A stretch of DNA of 64,000 nt from contig NZ_JAAAPJ010000019.1 of the NCBI RefSeq assembly GCF_009909145.1, forward strand, positions 1 to 64,000, given 5' to 3'. Positions 54,310 through 63,435 of this stretch are shown here, in pieces; the stretch's first letter is position 1, and every line of letters begins with the position of its first letter. Origin of the DNA: Corallococcus silvisoli (GTDB lineage: Bacteria > Myxococcota > Myxococcia > Myxococcales > Myxococcaceae). Position numbers and translations under genes: made by a program. The notes beneath the pieces were generated by a model. The model made no database searches. It saw only the letters and a program-made list of their open reading frames with translations, and was not told the DNA's origin.

Positions 54310-55854
54310 TTGAACCGACGCTCCCTGCTGCTCGCGATCCTGCTGTCTGGCACTCCCGCCCTGGCCGCCGGCAATCCTCCTCCCATCACCACCGACTCTG
54401 GCGCGCCCCTGGGCACGAACCAGAACTCCAAGACCGCGGGCCCTCGGGGCGGCGTGCTCCTGGAGGACTTCGCCCTCATCGAGAAGCTGGCGCGCTTCGA
54501 CCGCGAGCGCATCCCGGAGCGCGTGGTGCACGCGCGCGGCGTGGGCGCCTACGGCACCTTCGAAAGCTACGGTGACTTCTCCGGCCTCACGCGCGCCTCC
54601 GTCTTCTCCCAGAAGGGCAAGAAGACGCCGATGTTCGTGCGCTTCTCCACGGTCATCCACCCCAGCGGTTCACCGGAGACGCTGCGCGATCCGCGCGGCT
54701 TCGCGCTGAAGTTCTACACGGACGAGGGCAACTGGGACCTGGTCGGCAACAACCTGCCCGTGTTCTTCATCCGCGACGCCATCAAGTTCCCGGACATGGT
54801 GCATTCGCTGAAGCCGTCCCCGGTCACCAACCGGCAGGACCCGAACCGCTTCTTCGACTTCTTCAGCCACCAGCCTGAAGCCACGCACATGATCACCCAG
54901 CTCTATTCGGACCTGGGCATCCCGGCGAGCTACCGGCAGATGGACGGCAACGGCGTGCACGCGTTCAAGTTCGTCAACGCCAAGGGCCAGGTGAAGTACG
55001 TCAAGTTCAACTGGAAGTCGCAGCAGGGCGTGAAGGGCCTCACCGTGGAGGAGGCCACGAAGCTGGGCGGGCAGGACTTCCAGCACGCCACGCATGACCT
55101 CTACACGAACATCCAGGCCGGCAAGTTCCCCTCGTGGGAGCTGAGCGTGCAGGTGCTGGATCCCAAGGACCTGGACGGCTTCTCGTTCGATCCGCTGGAC
55201 GCGACCAAGGAGTGGCCCAAGGACAAGCTGCCGCCGGTGAAGCTGGGCAAGTTCACCCTCAACAAGATGCCGGACAACTTCTTCGAGGAGACGGAGCAGT
55301 CCGCGTTCTCCCCGGGCGTGACGCCGCCGGGCATCGAGCCGTCCGAGGACCGGCTGCTGCAGGGCCGCCTCTTCTCCTACGCGGACACGCAGCGCTACCG
55401 CATTGGCGCCAACTACCTGTCGCTGTCCGTGAACCACGCGCGCAGCGCGGTGAACAACAACAACCAGGGGGGCGCGCTGAACAGCGGCAACACGAAGTCG
55501 GACGTGAACTACGAGCCCAGCATCACGAACGAGACGTCGGACACGCCCTCCGCGCTCCTCTCCAGCGCGCCCCTGTCCGGCACCACGCAGCAGCGGGCCA
55601 TCGACAAGACGGACAACTTCTCCCAGGCGGGCGCCTTCTACGCGGCGCTCGACGCGGGCGGCAAGGAGCGGCTCATCCAGAACCTGGCCGGCGACCTGGG
55701 CCAGGTGCGCGACGCGAAGGTCCGCGCGCGCATGGTCGGCTTCTTCTACACGGCCAACGCGGACTACGGCACGCGGCTGGCCAAGGCCGTGAACGTGAAG
55801 GTGGACGACGCGAAGGCCGCCATCGCGCCGCTCGCCACGCGCGACCAGCCGTGA
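54310..55854 (+). CDS. katB: Secreted catalase (KatB-like)
   Basis: This 514-residue catalase has a signal peptide (MNRRSLLLAILL, cut near ALA-AGN), so it is periplasmic or exported. Active-site His is in ERVVHARG, Asn in DLVGNNLPVFFIRD, haem-ligand Tyr in RLFSYADTQRYR, with the usual MFVRFSTV. The TTG start at 54310 is chosen because AAGGAG precedes it directly and it begins the signal peptide. It is followed by an ankyrin gene, the same pairing as P. aeruginosa katB-ankB, where AnkB supports catalase activity. It protects against external hydrogen peroxide. Confidence 0.93.
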   Translation: MNRRSLLLAILLSGTPALAAGNPPPITTDSGAPLGTNQNSKTAGPRGGVLLEDFALIEKLARFDRERIPERVVHARGVGAYGTFESYGDFSGLTRASVFSQKGKKTPMFVRFSTVIHPSGSPETLRDPRGFALKFYTDEGNWDLVGNNLPVFFIRDAIKFPDMVHSLKPSPVTNRQDPNRFFDFFSHQPEATHMITQLYSDLGIPASYRQMDGNGVHAFKFVNAKGQVKYVKFNWKSQQGVKGLTVEEATKLGGQDFQHATHDLYTNIQAGKFPSWELSVQVLDPKDLDGFSFDPLDATKEWPKDKLPPVKLGKFTLNKMPDNFFEETEQSAFSPGVTPPGIEPSEDRLLQGRLFSYADTQRYRIGANYLSLSVNHARSAVNNNNQGGALNSGNTKSDVNYEPSITNETSDTPSALLSSAPLSGTTQQRAIDKTDNFSQAGAFYAALDAGGKERLIQNLAGDLGQVRDAKVRARMVGFFYTANADYGTRLAKAVNVKVDDAKAAIAPLATRDQP

Positions 55855-55959
55855 CGTAGCCCCGGGGCCCCGGAGGTCCTCCGGCGGCCCCGCCCTCCCC
55901 CTTCTTCCCGCCCCCGTCCCCGGTCCCCTTTCGGGACGGGGGCCCCTGGAGACGCCCTC

Positions 55960-56568
55960 ATGCTTCGCAAGCTGCTGCTGGGTTCGTTGGGTCTGTTGAC
56001 GCTGGTGTGCACGCTGCTCGTCGCCGCGTGGATGTCCCTGCGCGCACCGGCGGCCCCCACCGGACGACTGCTCGCCACCAGCGACGCGGAGCGCTACCTG
56101 CTCGCCGCCGCGCGCGAGGGAGAGACGGACATCGTCACCGGGCTCGTCAAGGCCGGCACGCCCGTGGAGGCCCGCGACAACCGCGGCTTCTCCCCCCTCA
56201 TCCTCGCCGCCTACCACGGCCACACGGACACGGTGAGGGCGCTGCTCGCCGCCGGGGCCGACGCGTGCGCGGGCGACAACCGGGGCAACACCGCCCTCAT
56301 GGGCGCCGCCTTCAAGGGCTACGCGGACGTCGTGAAGCTCCTGAACGCCCAGCCCTGCGCTGTGGACCAGACCAACCGCCTGGGCCAGACCGCCCTGATG
56401 TTCGCCGTCCTCTTCGGCCGCACCGAGGTCGCCGACGCGCTCCGCCACCGCGGCGCCTCCCCCTCCCTGCGCGACACCAGCGGCCGCTCCGCCGACGACT
56501 GGGCCCAGACCCAGGTCCCCGCGGCCCCCGTCGCGCCCGCCTCCACCCCTACGGCTCAGGTGCGCTGA
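55960..56568 (+). CDS. ankB: Membrane-anchored ankyrin-repeat protein (AnkB-like)
   Basis: The 202-residue protein has one N-terminal transmembrane segment (LLTLVCTLLVAAW) and four ankyrin repeats (residues ~45-175): DAERYLLAAAREGETDIV, GFSPLILAAYHGHTDTVRAL, GNTALMGAAFKGYADVVKLL and GQTALMFAVLFGRTEVADAL. It follows the secreted catalase by 105 bp and is probably co-transcribed. In Pseudomonas, AnkB is a periplasm-facing ankyrin protein needed for full catalase KatB activity; the same role here is inferred from the pairing. Confidence 0.88.
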   Translation: MLRKLLLGSLGLLTLVCTLLVAAWMSLRAPAAPTGRLLATSDAERYLLAAAREGETDIVTGLVKAGTPVEARDNRGFSPLILAAYHGHTDTVRALLAAGADACAGDNRGNTALMGAAFKGYADVVKLLNAQPCAVDQTNRLGQTALMFAVLFGRTEVADALRHRGASPSLRDTSGRSADDWAQTQVPAAPVAPASTPTAQVR

Positions 56569-56637
56569 AGTCCGACATCTGAAATCCCCGCGCGCCTGCT
56601 GGGTGCCTCTCACACCAGCCGTTCTTGCTGGGTGATT

Positions 56638-56678
56638 TCCCATCCACTGAGGTTTCGTGATTCGCTAGTGGGATGGGA
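56638..56678 (+). terminator. Hairpin after the catalase-ankyrin genes
   Basis: TCCCATCCACT (56638-56648) pairs with AGTGGGATGGGA (56667-56678), apart from one bulge, around an 18-nt loop. It lies about 70 bp past the ankyrin stop and before the GH18 gene. No T-tract follows, so it could be a terminator or an operator for the GH18 promoter. Confidence 0.4.
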
Positions 56679-56699
56679 TTAGTCGGGTTAATACGGGAA

Positions 56700-56728
56700 T
56701 TGCCATTCATACAAAAATACCGCATTTT
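56700..56728 (+). promoter_or_regulatory. Possible promoter of the GH18 gene
   Basis: TTGCCA (56700-56705), a 17-bp spacer and CATTTT (56723-56728) in an unusually AT-rich stretch, 70 bp before the start codon. The -10 matches three of six consensus bases. Confidence 0.35.
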
Positions 56729-56797
56729 TCCACTTAGGCTTGACTCGCCTGGGGGGTCCGGCCGCATAACATGCCGCGTCCTTCCAGGAGCGCAGGG

Positions 56798-58573
56798 ATG
56801 ATCAGCCATCGGGCAATGCCAGTGCGTGGGTGGGTGGGTCTGACCCTCGTGGTGATGTTGAGCGGTTGCGATTTCGGCGGGGGGCCGGACAAGCCGGAGG
56901 TGCCGCTCACGGCGCCGGAAGCCCCGAAGCAGGTGGTCGCGCAGCCGGGGGATGCGTCCGCGTTGGTGACATGGTCGGTGCCCCCCAGCGACGGTGGCAG
57001 CCCGCTGCTCTACTACGTGGTGCGCTGCGTGCCCGAGTGCGGCGGCGCGCTGGTGAAGGTGCCGGACACGCAGGCGATGGTGCGGGGCCTGAACAACGGC
57101 CTCACCTACGTCTTCAAGGTCGCGGCGGTGAACGCGATGGGCGAAGGCACCGCCTCGGTGGAGACAGACCTGGTGACGCCGCAGGCGGGGATGAGCATCC
57201 CGAACCCCACGGCGCCGGGACAGCCGCGCTCGGTGGTGCCCACCGCGGGCAATGGCCAGGCGTACGTGAGCTGGCTGGCGCCGGCGAGCTACGGCGGCCG
57301 GCCGCTGTCGTACTTCAAGGTGATGACGGAGCCGAGCGGCCGGGTGCAGCGCGTGGACGCGCCCGCGTCGGGCATGCTCATCGACGGCCTCGCGAACGGG
57401 ACGGCGTACACCTTCACCGTCTGCGCGGCCAACGAGGTGGGAGAAGGCCCGTGCGTGCGCACGGCCTCGGCGGTGACGCCGCGTCCCGGGGGCGCGCCCG
57501 CCAGCTGGGTGATGGGCTACTGGGTGGGCTACCAGCGCGACCTGTACCCCGTGGACGCGGTGGACATGTCGCTGCTCACGCACGTGGTGGTGGGCCGCAT
57601 CCGTCCGCGCATCGACGGCACGCTCTATACGGACTTCGACGTGGACGCCATCGAGGGTCCCAAGATGGCGAAGGCGCTGGCGCAGCGCGCGCATCAGGCC
57701 GGCAAGAAGGCGCTGCTGATGCTGGGCGGCATGGGTGAGTACGACGGCTTCAAGGCGGCGACGGAGACGCTGGAGAAGCGCCGCAACCTGGTGCGCAACA
57801 TCATCAACGTGATGCGCGAGCTGGAGTTCGACGGCGTGGACGTGGACTGGGAGCCCATCCTCCTGCCGCAGGACAGCGCGCCGGTGCTGGCCCTCCTGGA
57901 TGAGCTGCGCGCCGCGGATGAGAAGATCATCCTCACGGTGCCCGTGGGCTGGGTGAACTCCAACTTCACGCTGGGCAAGGTGGACGCGGAGTTCCACCGC
58001 CAGCTGGCGGCCCGCGTCGACCAGATGAACGTCATGGCCTACAAGATGAGCGGCCACTGGGGGCAGTGGGAGAGCTGGCACTCCAGCGCGCTGTTCGGTG
58101 AGAACTCCGGCCACCCCAGCTCCGTCGCCAGCTCCGTGCAGGCGTTCCTGGACGCGGGCGTCCCGCCGCAGCGCCTGGGCGTGGGCATCGGCTTCTTCGG
58201 CACCTGCTGGCAGGGCGTCACGGAGCCGGGCACGCCGCTGGACGGGCGGCCGGACGTGAAGGAGGAGCAGAGCGACAACGCGATGAGCTACGCCAACATC
58301 CAGTCGCTCTACTACTCGCCGGAGGCGTACCGCTGGGATGAGCGGGCCAAGGTGCCCTACCTCTCCTTCCCCACCGCGTTCGGCCCGCAGTCGTGCAACT
58401 ACATCTCCTACGAGGACATCCCGTCCGTCACGGAGAAGGGCCGCTGGGCGCGCGAGAAGGGCCTGGGAGGCGGCATCATCTGGACCATCAACCAGGGCCA
58501 CTTCCGGCAGGCCCTGGCAGGCCAGCAGGACCCGCTGATGCGGGCCACGCACACGGCCTTCCTCCAGCCCTAG
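56798..58573 (+). CDS. Lipoprotein with two fibronectin III domains and a GH18 domain
   Basis: About 591 residues: a lipoprotein signal (VVMLSGC), two fibronectin type III domains (residues ~40-140 and ~145-240, each with YVVRCV or VSWLAP and NGLTYVFKVAAVN-type strands), then a GH18 barrel. The catalytic motif DGVDVDWEP (DxxDxDxE) is intact, and YKMSGHWGQWESW and the terminal GGIIWTINQG are typical. Predicted endo-acting chitinase or N-acetylglucosaminidase tethered to the cell surface, useful against fungi or in recycling peptidoglycan-like glycans. ATG at 56798 with AGGAG upstream. Its stop shares the bases CTAG with the stop of the convergent kdd gene. Confidence 0.92.
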   Translation: MISHRAMPVRGWVGLTLVVMLSGCDFGGGPDKPEVPLTAPEAPKQVVAQPGDASALVTWSVPPSDGGSPLLYYVVRCVPECGGALVKVPDTQAMVRGLNNGLTYVFKVAAVNAMGEGTASVETDLVTPQAGMSIPNPTAPGQPRSVVPTAGNGQAYVSWLAPASYGGRPLSYFKVMTEPSGRVQRVDAPASGMLIDGLANGTAYTFTVCAANEVGEGPCVRTASAVTPRPGGAPASWVMGYWVGYQRDLYPVDAVDMSLLTHVVVGRIRPRIDGTLYTDFDVDAIEGPKMAKALAQRAHQAGKKALLMLGGMGEYDGFKAATETLEKRRNLVRNIINVMRELEFDGVDVDWEPILLPQDSAPVLALLDELRAADEKIILTVPVGWVNSNFTLGKVDAEFHRQLAARVDQMNVMAYKMSGHWGQWESWHSSALFGENSGHPSSVASSVQAFLDAGVPPQRLGVGIGFFGTCWQGVTEPGTPLDGRPDVKEEQSDNAMSYANIQSLYYSPEAYRWDERAKVPYLSFPTAFGPQSCNYISYEDIPSVTEKGRWAREKGLGGGIIWTINQGHFRQALAGQQDPLMRATHTAFLQP

Positions 58574-59601
58574 ACGTAGCGGGACTCGAAGAGCTGGCGC
58601 AGCGACGGTTCCGTGCGCAGGAGCTCCAGCGTGAGGGTCGCGTGGCCGGGCACGTAGCCATTGCCCACGAGCATGGTGACGTCCTTGCCCACGCCCTCCG
58701 CGCCCAGGGCCGCCGTGGTGAAGCTGGTGGCCATGGAGAAGAAGATGACCGTGCCGCCGTCCTTCACGGACAGCAGGGACGCCATCTCCGTGTTGCCCAC
58801 GCTGGCGCAGTTGACGACCAGGTCGCAGAGCTGACCGTCCGTCGCCTTCCGCACGGCCTCCATCACGTCCACGCCCTGGGTGGCATCCACCTTCAGCGCC
58901 TCGTCGCACAGGCCGATGGCGGACAGCGCGTCCAGCGCCTTCTGGGAGATGTCCAGCGCGAGCAGCCGGCCGCGGCTCTCCAGGCTGCGGCGCGCCTGCG
59001 CGAGGCACAGGGCCCCGCTCTTGCCCGCGCCCAGCACCGCCACCGTCATGCCCGGGCGCACGTGGCGCGCCACCAGCGCGGGCGCGCCGCACACGTCCAG
59101 CGCCGCCAGCGACAGCGTGTCCGGCATGTCCTCCGGCAGCTTCGCGTAGATGCCGCTCGCGAAGAGCAGCGCGTGCCCCCGGATGTCCACCCGGTCGATG
59201 TCCACGTGCACCGCCTTCACCTCGTCGATGACGAGCGGCGTGAGCGTCAGGCTCACCAGGGTGGCGATGCGGTCCCCCGGCTTGAGCACGCCGTTGGCGG
59301 GGTGCTTCGCGCCCAGCTCCTTCACGCGGCCAATGAGCATCCCGCCCGAGCCGGTGACGGGGTTCTGCATCTTGCCGCGCTCGCGCACGATGTCCTGGAT
59401 GCGCCCCGCGATGCGCGCGGGGTCACCGCCCACGTCGTCCTTGATCTGCTTGAAGGACGCCGCGTCGATGTTGAGGCTCTCCACGTCGATGAGCAGCTCC
59501 GCCTCGCGGCACGGCAGCGAGGGGTCCAGCTTGCGCGCGCGCTGCGGCAGTACGCCCTTCTCACCGACGACGCGCGACAATCCGTACGAATCCGTTCCCA
59601 T
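58570..59601 (-). CDS. kdd: L-erythro-3,5-diaminohexanoate dehydrogenase
   Basis: The 343-residue NAD-dependent enzyme oxidises 3,5-diaminohexanoate to 5-amino-3-oxohexanoate, linking KamDE to Kce. The N-terminal region has a GroES-like domain and the Rossmann motif TVAVLGAGKSGALCLAQ. Other recognisable parts are GSGGMLIGRVKELG, FASGIYAKLPEDMP, VVNCASVGNTEM and NGYVPGHA. It lies 4.6 kb from kamD, separated by catalase, ankyrin and GH18 genes on the other strand. It starts 12 bp after the esterase stop, so it is transcribed with the esterase rather than the kam operon. Confidence 0.94.
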   Translation of the reverse strand: MGTDSYGLSRVVGEKGVLPQRARKLDPSLPCREAELLIDVESLNIDAASFKQIKDDVGGDPARIAGRIQDIVRERGKMQNPVTGSGGMLIGRVKELGAKHPANGVLKPGDRIATLVSLTLTPLVIDEVKAVHVDIDRVDIRGHALLFASGIYAKLPEDMPDTLSLAALDVCGAPALVARHVRPGMTVAVLGAGKSGALCLAQARRSLESRGRLLALDISQKALDALSAIGLCDEALKVDATQGVDVMEAVRKATDGQLCDLVVNCASVGNTEMASLLSVKDGGTVIFFSMATSFTTAALGAEGVGKDVTMLVGNGYVPGHATLTLELLRTEPSLRQLFESRYV

Positions 59602-59613
59602 GGCCTTCCCCCA

Positions 59614-60621
59614 TCAGTCCTGCGTCAGGCGCGGCACCAGCACCGCGAGCGACCGCTCGAAGCGGTACGACACGCCCGAGTGCCCGTCCTCGAACTCCTC
59701 GTGCACCACGTCCACGCCGCCGCCCTTGAGGTCGTCCGCCACCATGCGCGTCCCCCAGCGCAGGTTGAACTCGTCGCGGGTGCCGGCGTCCAGATAGACG
59801 GTCTTCAGCTTGCGGAAGGAGTCCAGGAACTTGGGCACGAAGCGCACCGGGTCGTGCACCAGCCACCGGTTCCACACGTCCAGGCGCAGCCTCGCGTTGT
59901 GCTGTTCGAAGGGCAGCTCCAGGTTGAGCGGCTCGCCCTTCTTCGGCGAGTACGCCGCCGCCATCGCCAGGATGTTGATGACCGGGAAGTCGTCGCCGCG
60001 CACCTTGGTGTCGCGCGCGCGCTGACGCAGCTCCGTCACCCAGGACTCCACGCCGCCCGCCTTCAACAGCGCGGCGGCCGCCTTGGGCAGGTCGGGCATG
60101 TAGGAATACTCGAAGTAGGAGTCCGGCGCGTGCGCGCCCACCAGGGAGAAGACCTCCGGGTGGTAGCGGCCCATCACCAGCGCGCCGTAGCCGCCGGAGC
60201 TGTGGCCCACCACCGCGCGCGAGGCCGCCTTGGGCAGCGTGCGGAAGGTGCGGTCCACGAACCCGACGACGTCCTTGACCAGGTAGTCGCGGTAGCGGCC
60301 GATGGCGTCGCTGTTCACCCACTGGCTGCCGCCCAGCTTCGTCCACGCGTCCGGGAACACGCCGATGACGGGGGGAATGGCGCCCTGTTCGATGAGCGCA
60401 TCCAGGCGGTCCGGCACGGAGGGCGAGAAGCCGGACGCGTTCGTCCAGGAGCCGGCGCCGTTGCCGAAGGCGTGCAGGAAGTGGACGACCGGGTAGCGCT
60501 GGGTGCCCTCGGCGTAGCCCGGCGGCAGGTACACGGTGAGCCGGCGGCGGGCCGGATCTCCCAGCGGATTGTTCTCCAGCGCGGGCGACTGCACTTCGCG
60601 CGTCTCGAGCACTCCCTTCAT
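59614..60621 (-). CDS. Esterase-D-like alpha/beta hydrolase
   Basis: The 335-residue hydrolase has the nucleophile elbow GHSSGGYG (Ser near residue 144), an oxyanion region VVHFLHAFGNGAGSW, and likely Asp in DAGTRDEFN and His in DGHSGVSY near the end. It resembles the PF00756 esterases (such as enterochelin esterase or antigen-85-like). No signal peptide, so probably cytoplasmic. The start has AGGAG upstream (GTCTCTCCTG on the plus strand). It is followed by kdd and preceded by uracil-DNA glycosylase 34 bp away, all on the minus strand. Substrate unknown. Confidence 0.85.
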   Translation of the reverse strand: MKGVLETREVQSPALENNPLGDPARRRLTVYLPPGYAEGTQRYPVVHFLHAFGNGAGSWTNASGFSPSVPDRLDALIEQGAIPPVIGVFPDAWTKLGGSQWVNSDAIGRYRDYLVKDVVGFVDRTFRTLPKAASRAVVGHSSGGYGALVMGRYHPEVFSLVGAHAPDSYFEYSYMPDLPKAAAALLKAGGVESWVTELRQRARDTKVRGDDFPVINILAMAAAYSPKKGEPLNLELPFEQHNARLRLDVWNRWLVHDPVRFVPKFLDSFRKLKTVYLDAGTRDEFNLRWGTRMVADDLKGGGVDVVHEEFEDGHSGVSYRFERSLAVLVPRLTQD

Positions 60622-60655
60622 CGCGGTCTCTCCTGGTCGCCGTGCGCCGCGCGGT

Positions 60656-61675
60656 TCACGCGCTGGAGCCCGGATGCTTGCCGAACAGCTTCATCACCTG
60701 TTGCAGGTCCTCCCACGCCTTGCGCTTCTCCGCGCTGTTGCGCAGCAGGTAGGCCGGGTGGAAGGTGGGCATGAGCCGGATGCCCTCGTATTCGCGCCAC
60801 GCGCCCCGCATGCGGGTGATGGGCGTGGTGTCGCGCAGCAGCGTCTGCGCCGCGAACTTGCCCAGCGCGACGATCACCTTCGGCTGGAGCGCGAGCAACT
60901 GGGAGCGCAGGAACGGTTCGCACGCGGCGATCTCGTCCGGCTCCGGGTTGCGGTTGCCCGGCGGGCGGCACTTCACGACGTTGCAGATGTAGACGTCATC
61001 GCGGGTGAAGCCCATGGCGCCGATCATCTTGGTGAGCAGGTCGCCCGCGGCGCCCACGAAGGGCACGCCCTGGATGTCCTCGTTCTCACCGGGGCCCTCG
61101 CCCACGAACACCAGGTCCGCGCGCGGGTTGCCGGAGCCGAACACGATGTTCTTGCGGCCCGTGCACAGCTTGCAGCGGCGGCAGTCGCCCAGCTCGCGGC
61201 GGATCTGATCCAACGTGGGGCGCTCGCCCTCCACGACGCCGGGCAGCGCGCCGCTGGAGCGGGGCGTCGTCCGGGGCACGTCCAACAGCATCCCCGGGGA
61301 CGGCGCTGGCGCGGCGCGCGGGGCTCCCTCGTCGGCGGCCAGGGGGCGCGAGGCCATCACCGGAGGCGGAGCGGGGGGCGGGGGGCGGGGGGCGCCCAGC
61401 GGCTGCTTCATCGCGGCGTGCAGGGTGTCGCGCGAGGGGGACTCCACCGGGGGCCGGGGTGCCGGGGGGGCGACGGCCGGCTCGGGGGGCCGGGCTCGGG
61501 CGATCATCGAGCGCACCGACGAGGCGGCCGCGCGCTGCTGCTGGAGCTCGGCGGCGACCCTCGCGTCCACGAGGAGGGCGCGGCCACCGGTCTCCTCCTG
61601 CCAGAGGAGGTGGCGGCGCACGTCCTGGAGCACGTCGGCCAGCTCCTGCGCGGAATCGAGCGTGTCGTCGGTCAC
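60656..61675 (-). CDS. Type 4 uracil-DNA glycosylase (iron-sulphur)
   Basis: About 339 residues; the catalytic domain is the C-terminal ~200. It has the [4Fe-4S] motif CRRCKLC with later cysteines in KCRPPG and CEPFL, motif A GEGPGENEDIQGVPFVG, ICNVVKCRPPGNRNP and HPAYLLR. The N-terminal ~140 residues are a Pro/Ala-rich linker preceded by a helical part, absent in the archaeal UDGa. It removes uracil from DNA made by cytosine deamination. The GTG start at 61675 is chosen since upstream codons show no coding character. It may be co-transcribed with the esterase and kdd. Confidence 0.9.
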   Translation of the reverse strand: MTDDTLDSAQELADVLQDVRRHLLWQEETGGRALLVDARVAAELQQQRAAASSVRSMIARARPPEPAVAPPAPRPPVESPSRDTLHAAMKQPLGAPRPPPPAPPPVMASRPLAADEGAPRAAPAPSPGMLLDVPRTTPRSSGALPGVVEGERPTLDQIRRELGDCRRCKLCTGRKNIVFGSGNPRADLVFVGEGPGENEDIQGVPFVGAAGDLLTKMIGAMGFTRDDVYICNVVKCRPPGNRNPEPDEIAACEPFLRSQLLALQPKVIVALGKFAAQTLLRDTTPITRMRGAWREYEGIRLMPTFHPAYLLRNSAEKRKAWEDLQQVMKLFGKHPGSSA

Positions 61676-61900
61676 GGTGTTGGATCGGTAGCGGAGGGGC
61701 CGCCCCGGCGCAAGGAAGCAGCCAGGGAAGTTGCCTGTACGCTTAGCCCAGGGCCGGGTCCTCCGCCACCTTCCGAGCACAAGGGCGGCCTCTGGTCGAA
61801 TCAGGACACACCCCAGGCGAACCACCTTTGCCTCCGGGAGGCCGCGCGGGAGAAGGTCCGGCGGCACGCACATGCCCTCTTTCCCAGGAGCACCGTGGAT

Positions 61901-62464
61901 ATGATCAAGGTGGCCATCGTCGTTGGTAGCACGAGGCCGGGCCGCAAGGCGGACACCGTCGCCCGGTGGGTCCATGACATCGCGAAGAAGCGCACGGACG
62001 CCACGTATGAAGTGGTCGACATCCAGGACTTCCAGCTGCCGCTGCTGGACGAACCGGCCCCCCCGTCGATGGGCAAGTACACGCAGGCGCACACCCAGAA
62101 GTGGGCCGCGACCGTCGCCGGGTATGACGCGTACGTCTTCGTCACGCCCGAGTACAACCACGGCACGTCCGGCGCGCTGAAGAACGCGCTCGATTTCGTC
62201 TACGGCGAATGGAACAACAAGGCTGCGGGCTTCGTGGGCTACGGCAGCGCGGGCGGTGTGCGCGCGGTGGAGCAGCTGCGCCTCGTCGCCGCGGAGCTCC
62301 AGCTCGCCACGGTGCGCGCGCAGGTGCAGCTGTTCCTCTCCACCGACTTCGAGCACTACACCATCTTCAAGCCGGACCCGGCCAAGGAGAAGTCGGTGAA
62401 CACGCTGCTGGATCAGGTCGTCGCCTGGGGCACCGCGCTGCGGACGGTGCGCGTGAAGCCGTAG
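61901..62464 (+). CDS. NAD(P)H-dependent FMN reductase
   Basis: The 187-residue flavodoxin-like reductase has the FMN phosphate loop VGSTRPGRKAD at the N-terminus and the second FMN motif TPEYNHGTSGALKNALD, hallmark of the NADPH-dependent FMN reductase family (PF03358; ArsH/azoreductase-like). Length is typical. The ATG at 61901 is preferred; a GTG at 61895 is possible, as AGGAG lies four bases before it. It may reduce flavin, quinones or azo compounds. It is followed by a convergent XRE-type regulator whose stop is 4 bp away. Confidence 0.9.
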   Translation: MIKVAIVVGSTRPGRKADTVARWVHDIAKKRTDATYEVVDIQDFQLPLLDEPAPPSMGKYTQAHTQKWAATVAGYDAYVFVTPEYNHGTSGALKNALDFVYGEWNNKAAGFVGYGSAGGVRAVEQLRLVAAELQLATVRAQVQLFLSTDFEHYTIFKPDPAKEKSVNTLLDQVVAWGTALRTVRVKP

Positions 62465-62467
62465 CCC

Positions 62468-63286
62468 TCAGGTGTCCTGGCGGGCCCGCTCCGAGGCGGC
62501 CCGCCGCAGCACCTCCGCCGTGTCGGGATCCGCCGGGAAGAACGACTCGATGGCCAGCTCCGCGAGCGTGATGTCCACGGGCGTGCCGAACACAGTGGTG
62601 GTGCTGAACAGGGACAGCCGCCCCAGCGACGTACGCACGCGCAGGGGCACCACCACGCCCGCGAAGTCGCGGGCCTTCGCGTCGCCAGGGGCCTCCGGCA
62701 CCGGGTAGCCGCGCAGCTCCTCCAGGAGCGCCGCGAGCGTGGCGTCCGCGGTGATGTCCACCTGCCGGTGCAGCCGCATGAGGACGTGGTCGCGCCACTG
62801 CCGCAGGTTCTCGATGCGCGGCGCGAGGCCGGAGGGGTGCAGGCTCAGGCGCAGGACGTTGACCGGCGGCTGGAGCATCTCCGGGGCCACGTCCGCCAGG
62901 AGCGCGCCCACCGCGCGGTTCGCGGTGACGAGCGTCCAGTGCCGGTCCACCGCGAGCGCCGGGTACGGCTCATGGCCCGCGAGAACCAGCTCCACGGCCT
63001 CGCGCGTGGCGCGCAGCGCGGGATCATCCAGGGGGCGCTCGGCGAAGACGGGCGCGAAGCCCGCCGCCACCAGGAGGCCGTTGCGATCTCTCAGGGGCAC
63101 GTCCAGCTCCTCCGCCAGGTGGAGCAGCATCTCCCGGCTGGGCTGGGAGCGGCCGGTCTCCAGGAAGCTGACGTGACGGGTGGAGACCTCCGCGCGCAAG
63201 GCGAGGTCCATCTGGCTCAAGCCCCGCCGCTGCCGCCAGCCGCGCAGCAGCTCTCCCACGGGACGGCTCTGCTGAAGGCTCGTCAT
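62468..63286 (-). CDS. XRE-family regulator with MmyB-like C-terminal domain
   Basis: The 272-residue protein has an N-terminal HTH (LRGWRQRRGLSQMDLALRAE, then VSTRHVSFLETGRSQPSREM) and a C-terminal ~190-residue MmyB-like domain (PALAVDRHWTLVTANRAVGA, ADVAPEMLQPPVNVLRLSLH), a PAS-like fold that binds a fatty acid or other lipid in some members. Standard length for the family. ATG at 63286. Divergent from a small membrane protein, which it may regulate. No operator was found in the 149-bp gap. Confidence 0.88.
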   Translation of the reverse strand: MTSLQQSRPVGELLRGWRQRRGLSQMDLALRAEVSTRHVSFLETGRSQPSREMLLHLAEELDVPLRDRNGLLVAAGFAPVFAERPLDDPALRATREAVELVLAGHEPYPALAVDRHWTLVTANRAVGALLADVAPEMLQPPVNVLRLSLHPSGLAPRIENLRQWRDHVLMRLHRQVDITADATLAALLEELRGYPVPEAPGDAKARDFAGVVVPLRVRTSLGRLSLFSTTTVFGTPVDITLAELAIESFFPADPDTAEVLRRAASERARQDT

Positions 63287-63435
63287 GGCGGTGAAGATAG
63301 GGGGCCCACGTCAGCGCTTCCATTCCCTCGGAGGTAATCGACAGCGCGCGGGCCGGCTCGCATCTTGACGCTCAGCGACGGACGGCCTCGCGGCCCACTC
63401 CGCCGTCTCCACCTCTTCGCGAAGGAACGCGTGCC

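Noticed and set aside
56549..59092. An 847-codon open frame on the minus strand across the GH18 gene
   Set aside because: It covers parts of GH18 and kdd in the wrong frame; the plus-strand GH18 and minus-strand kdd genes have clear catalytic motifs.
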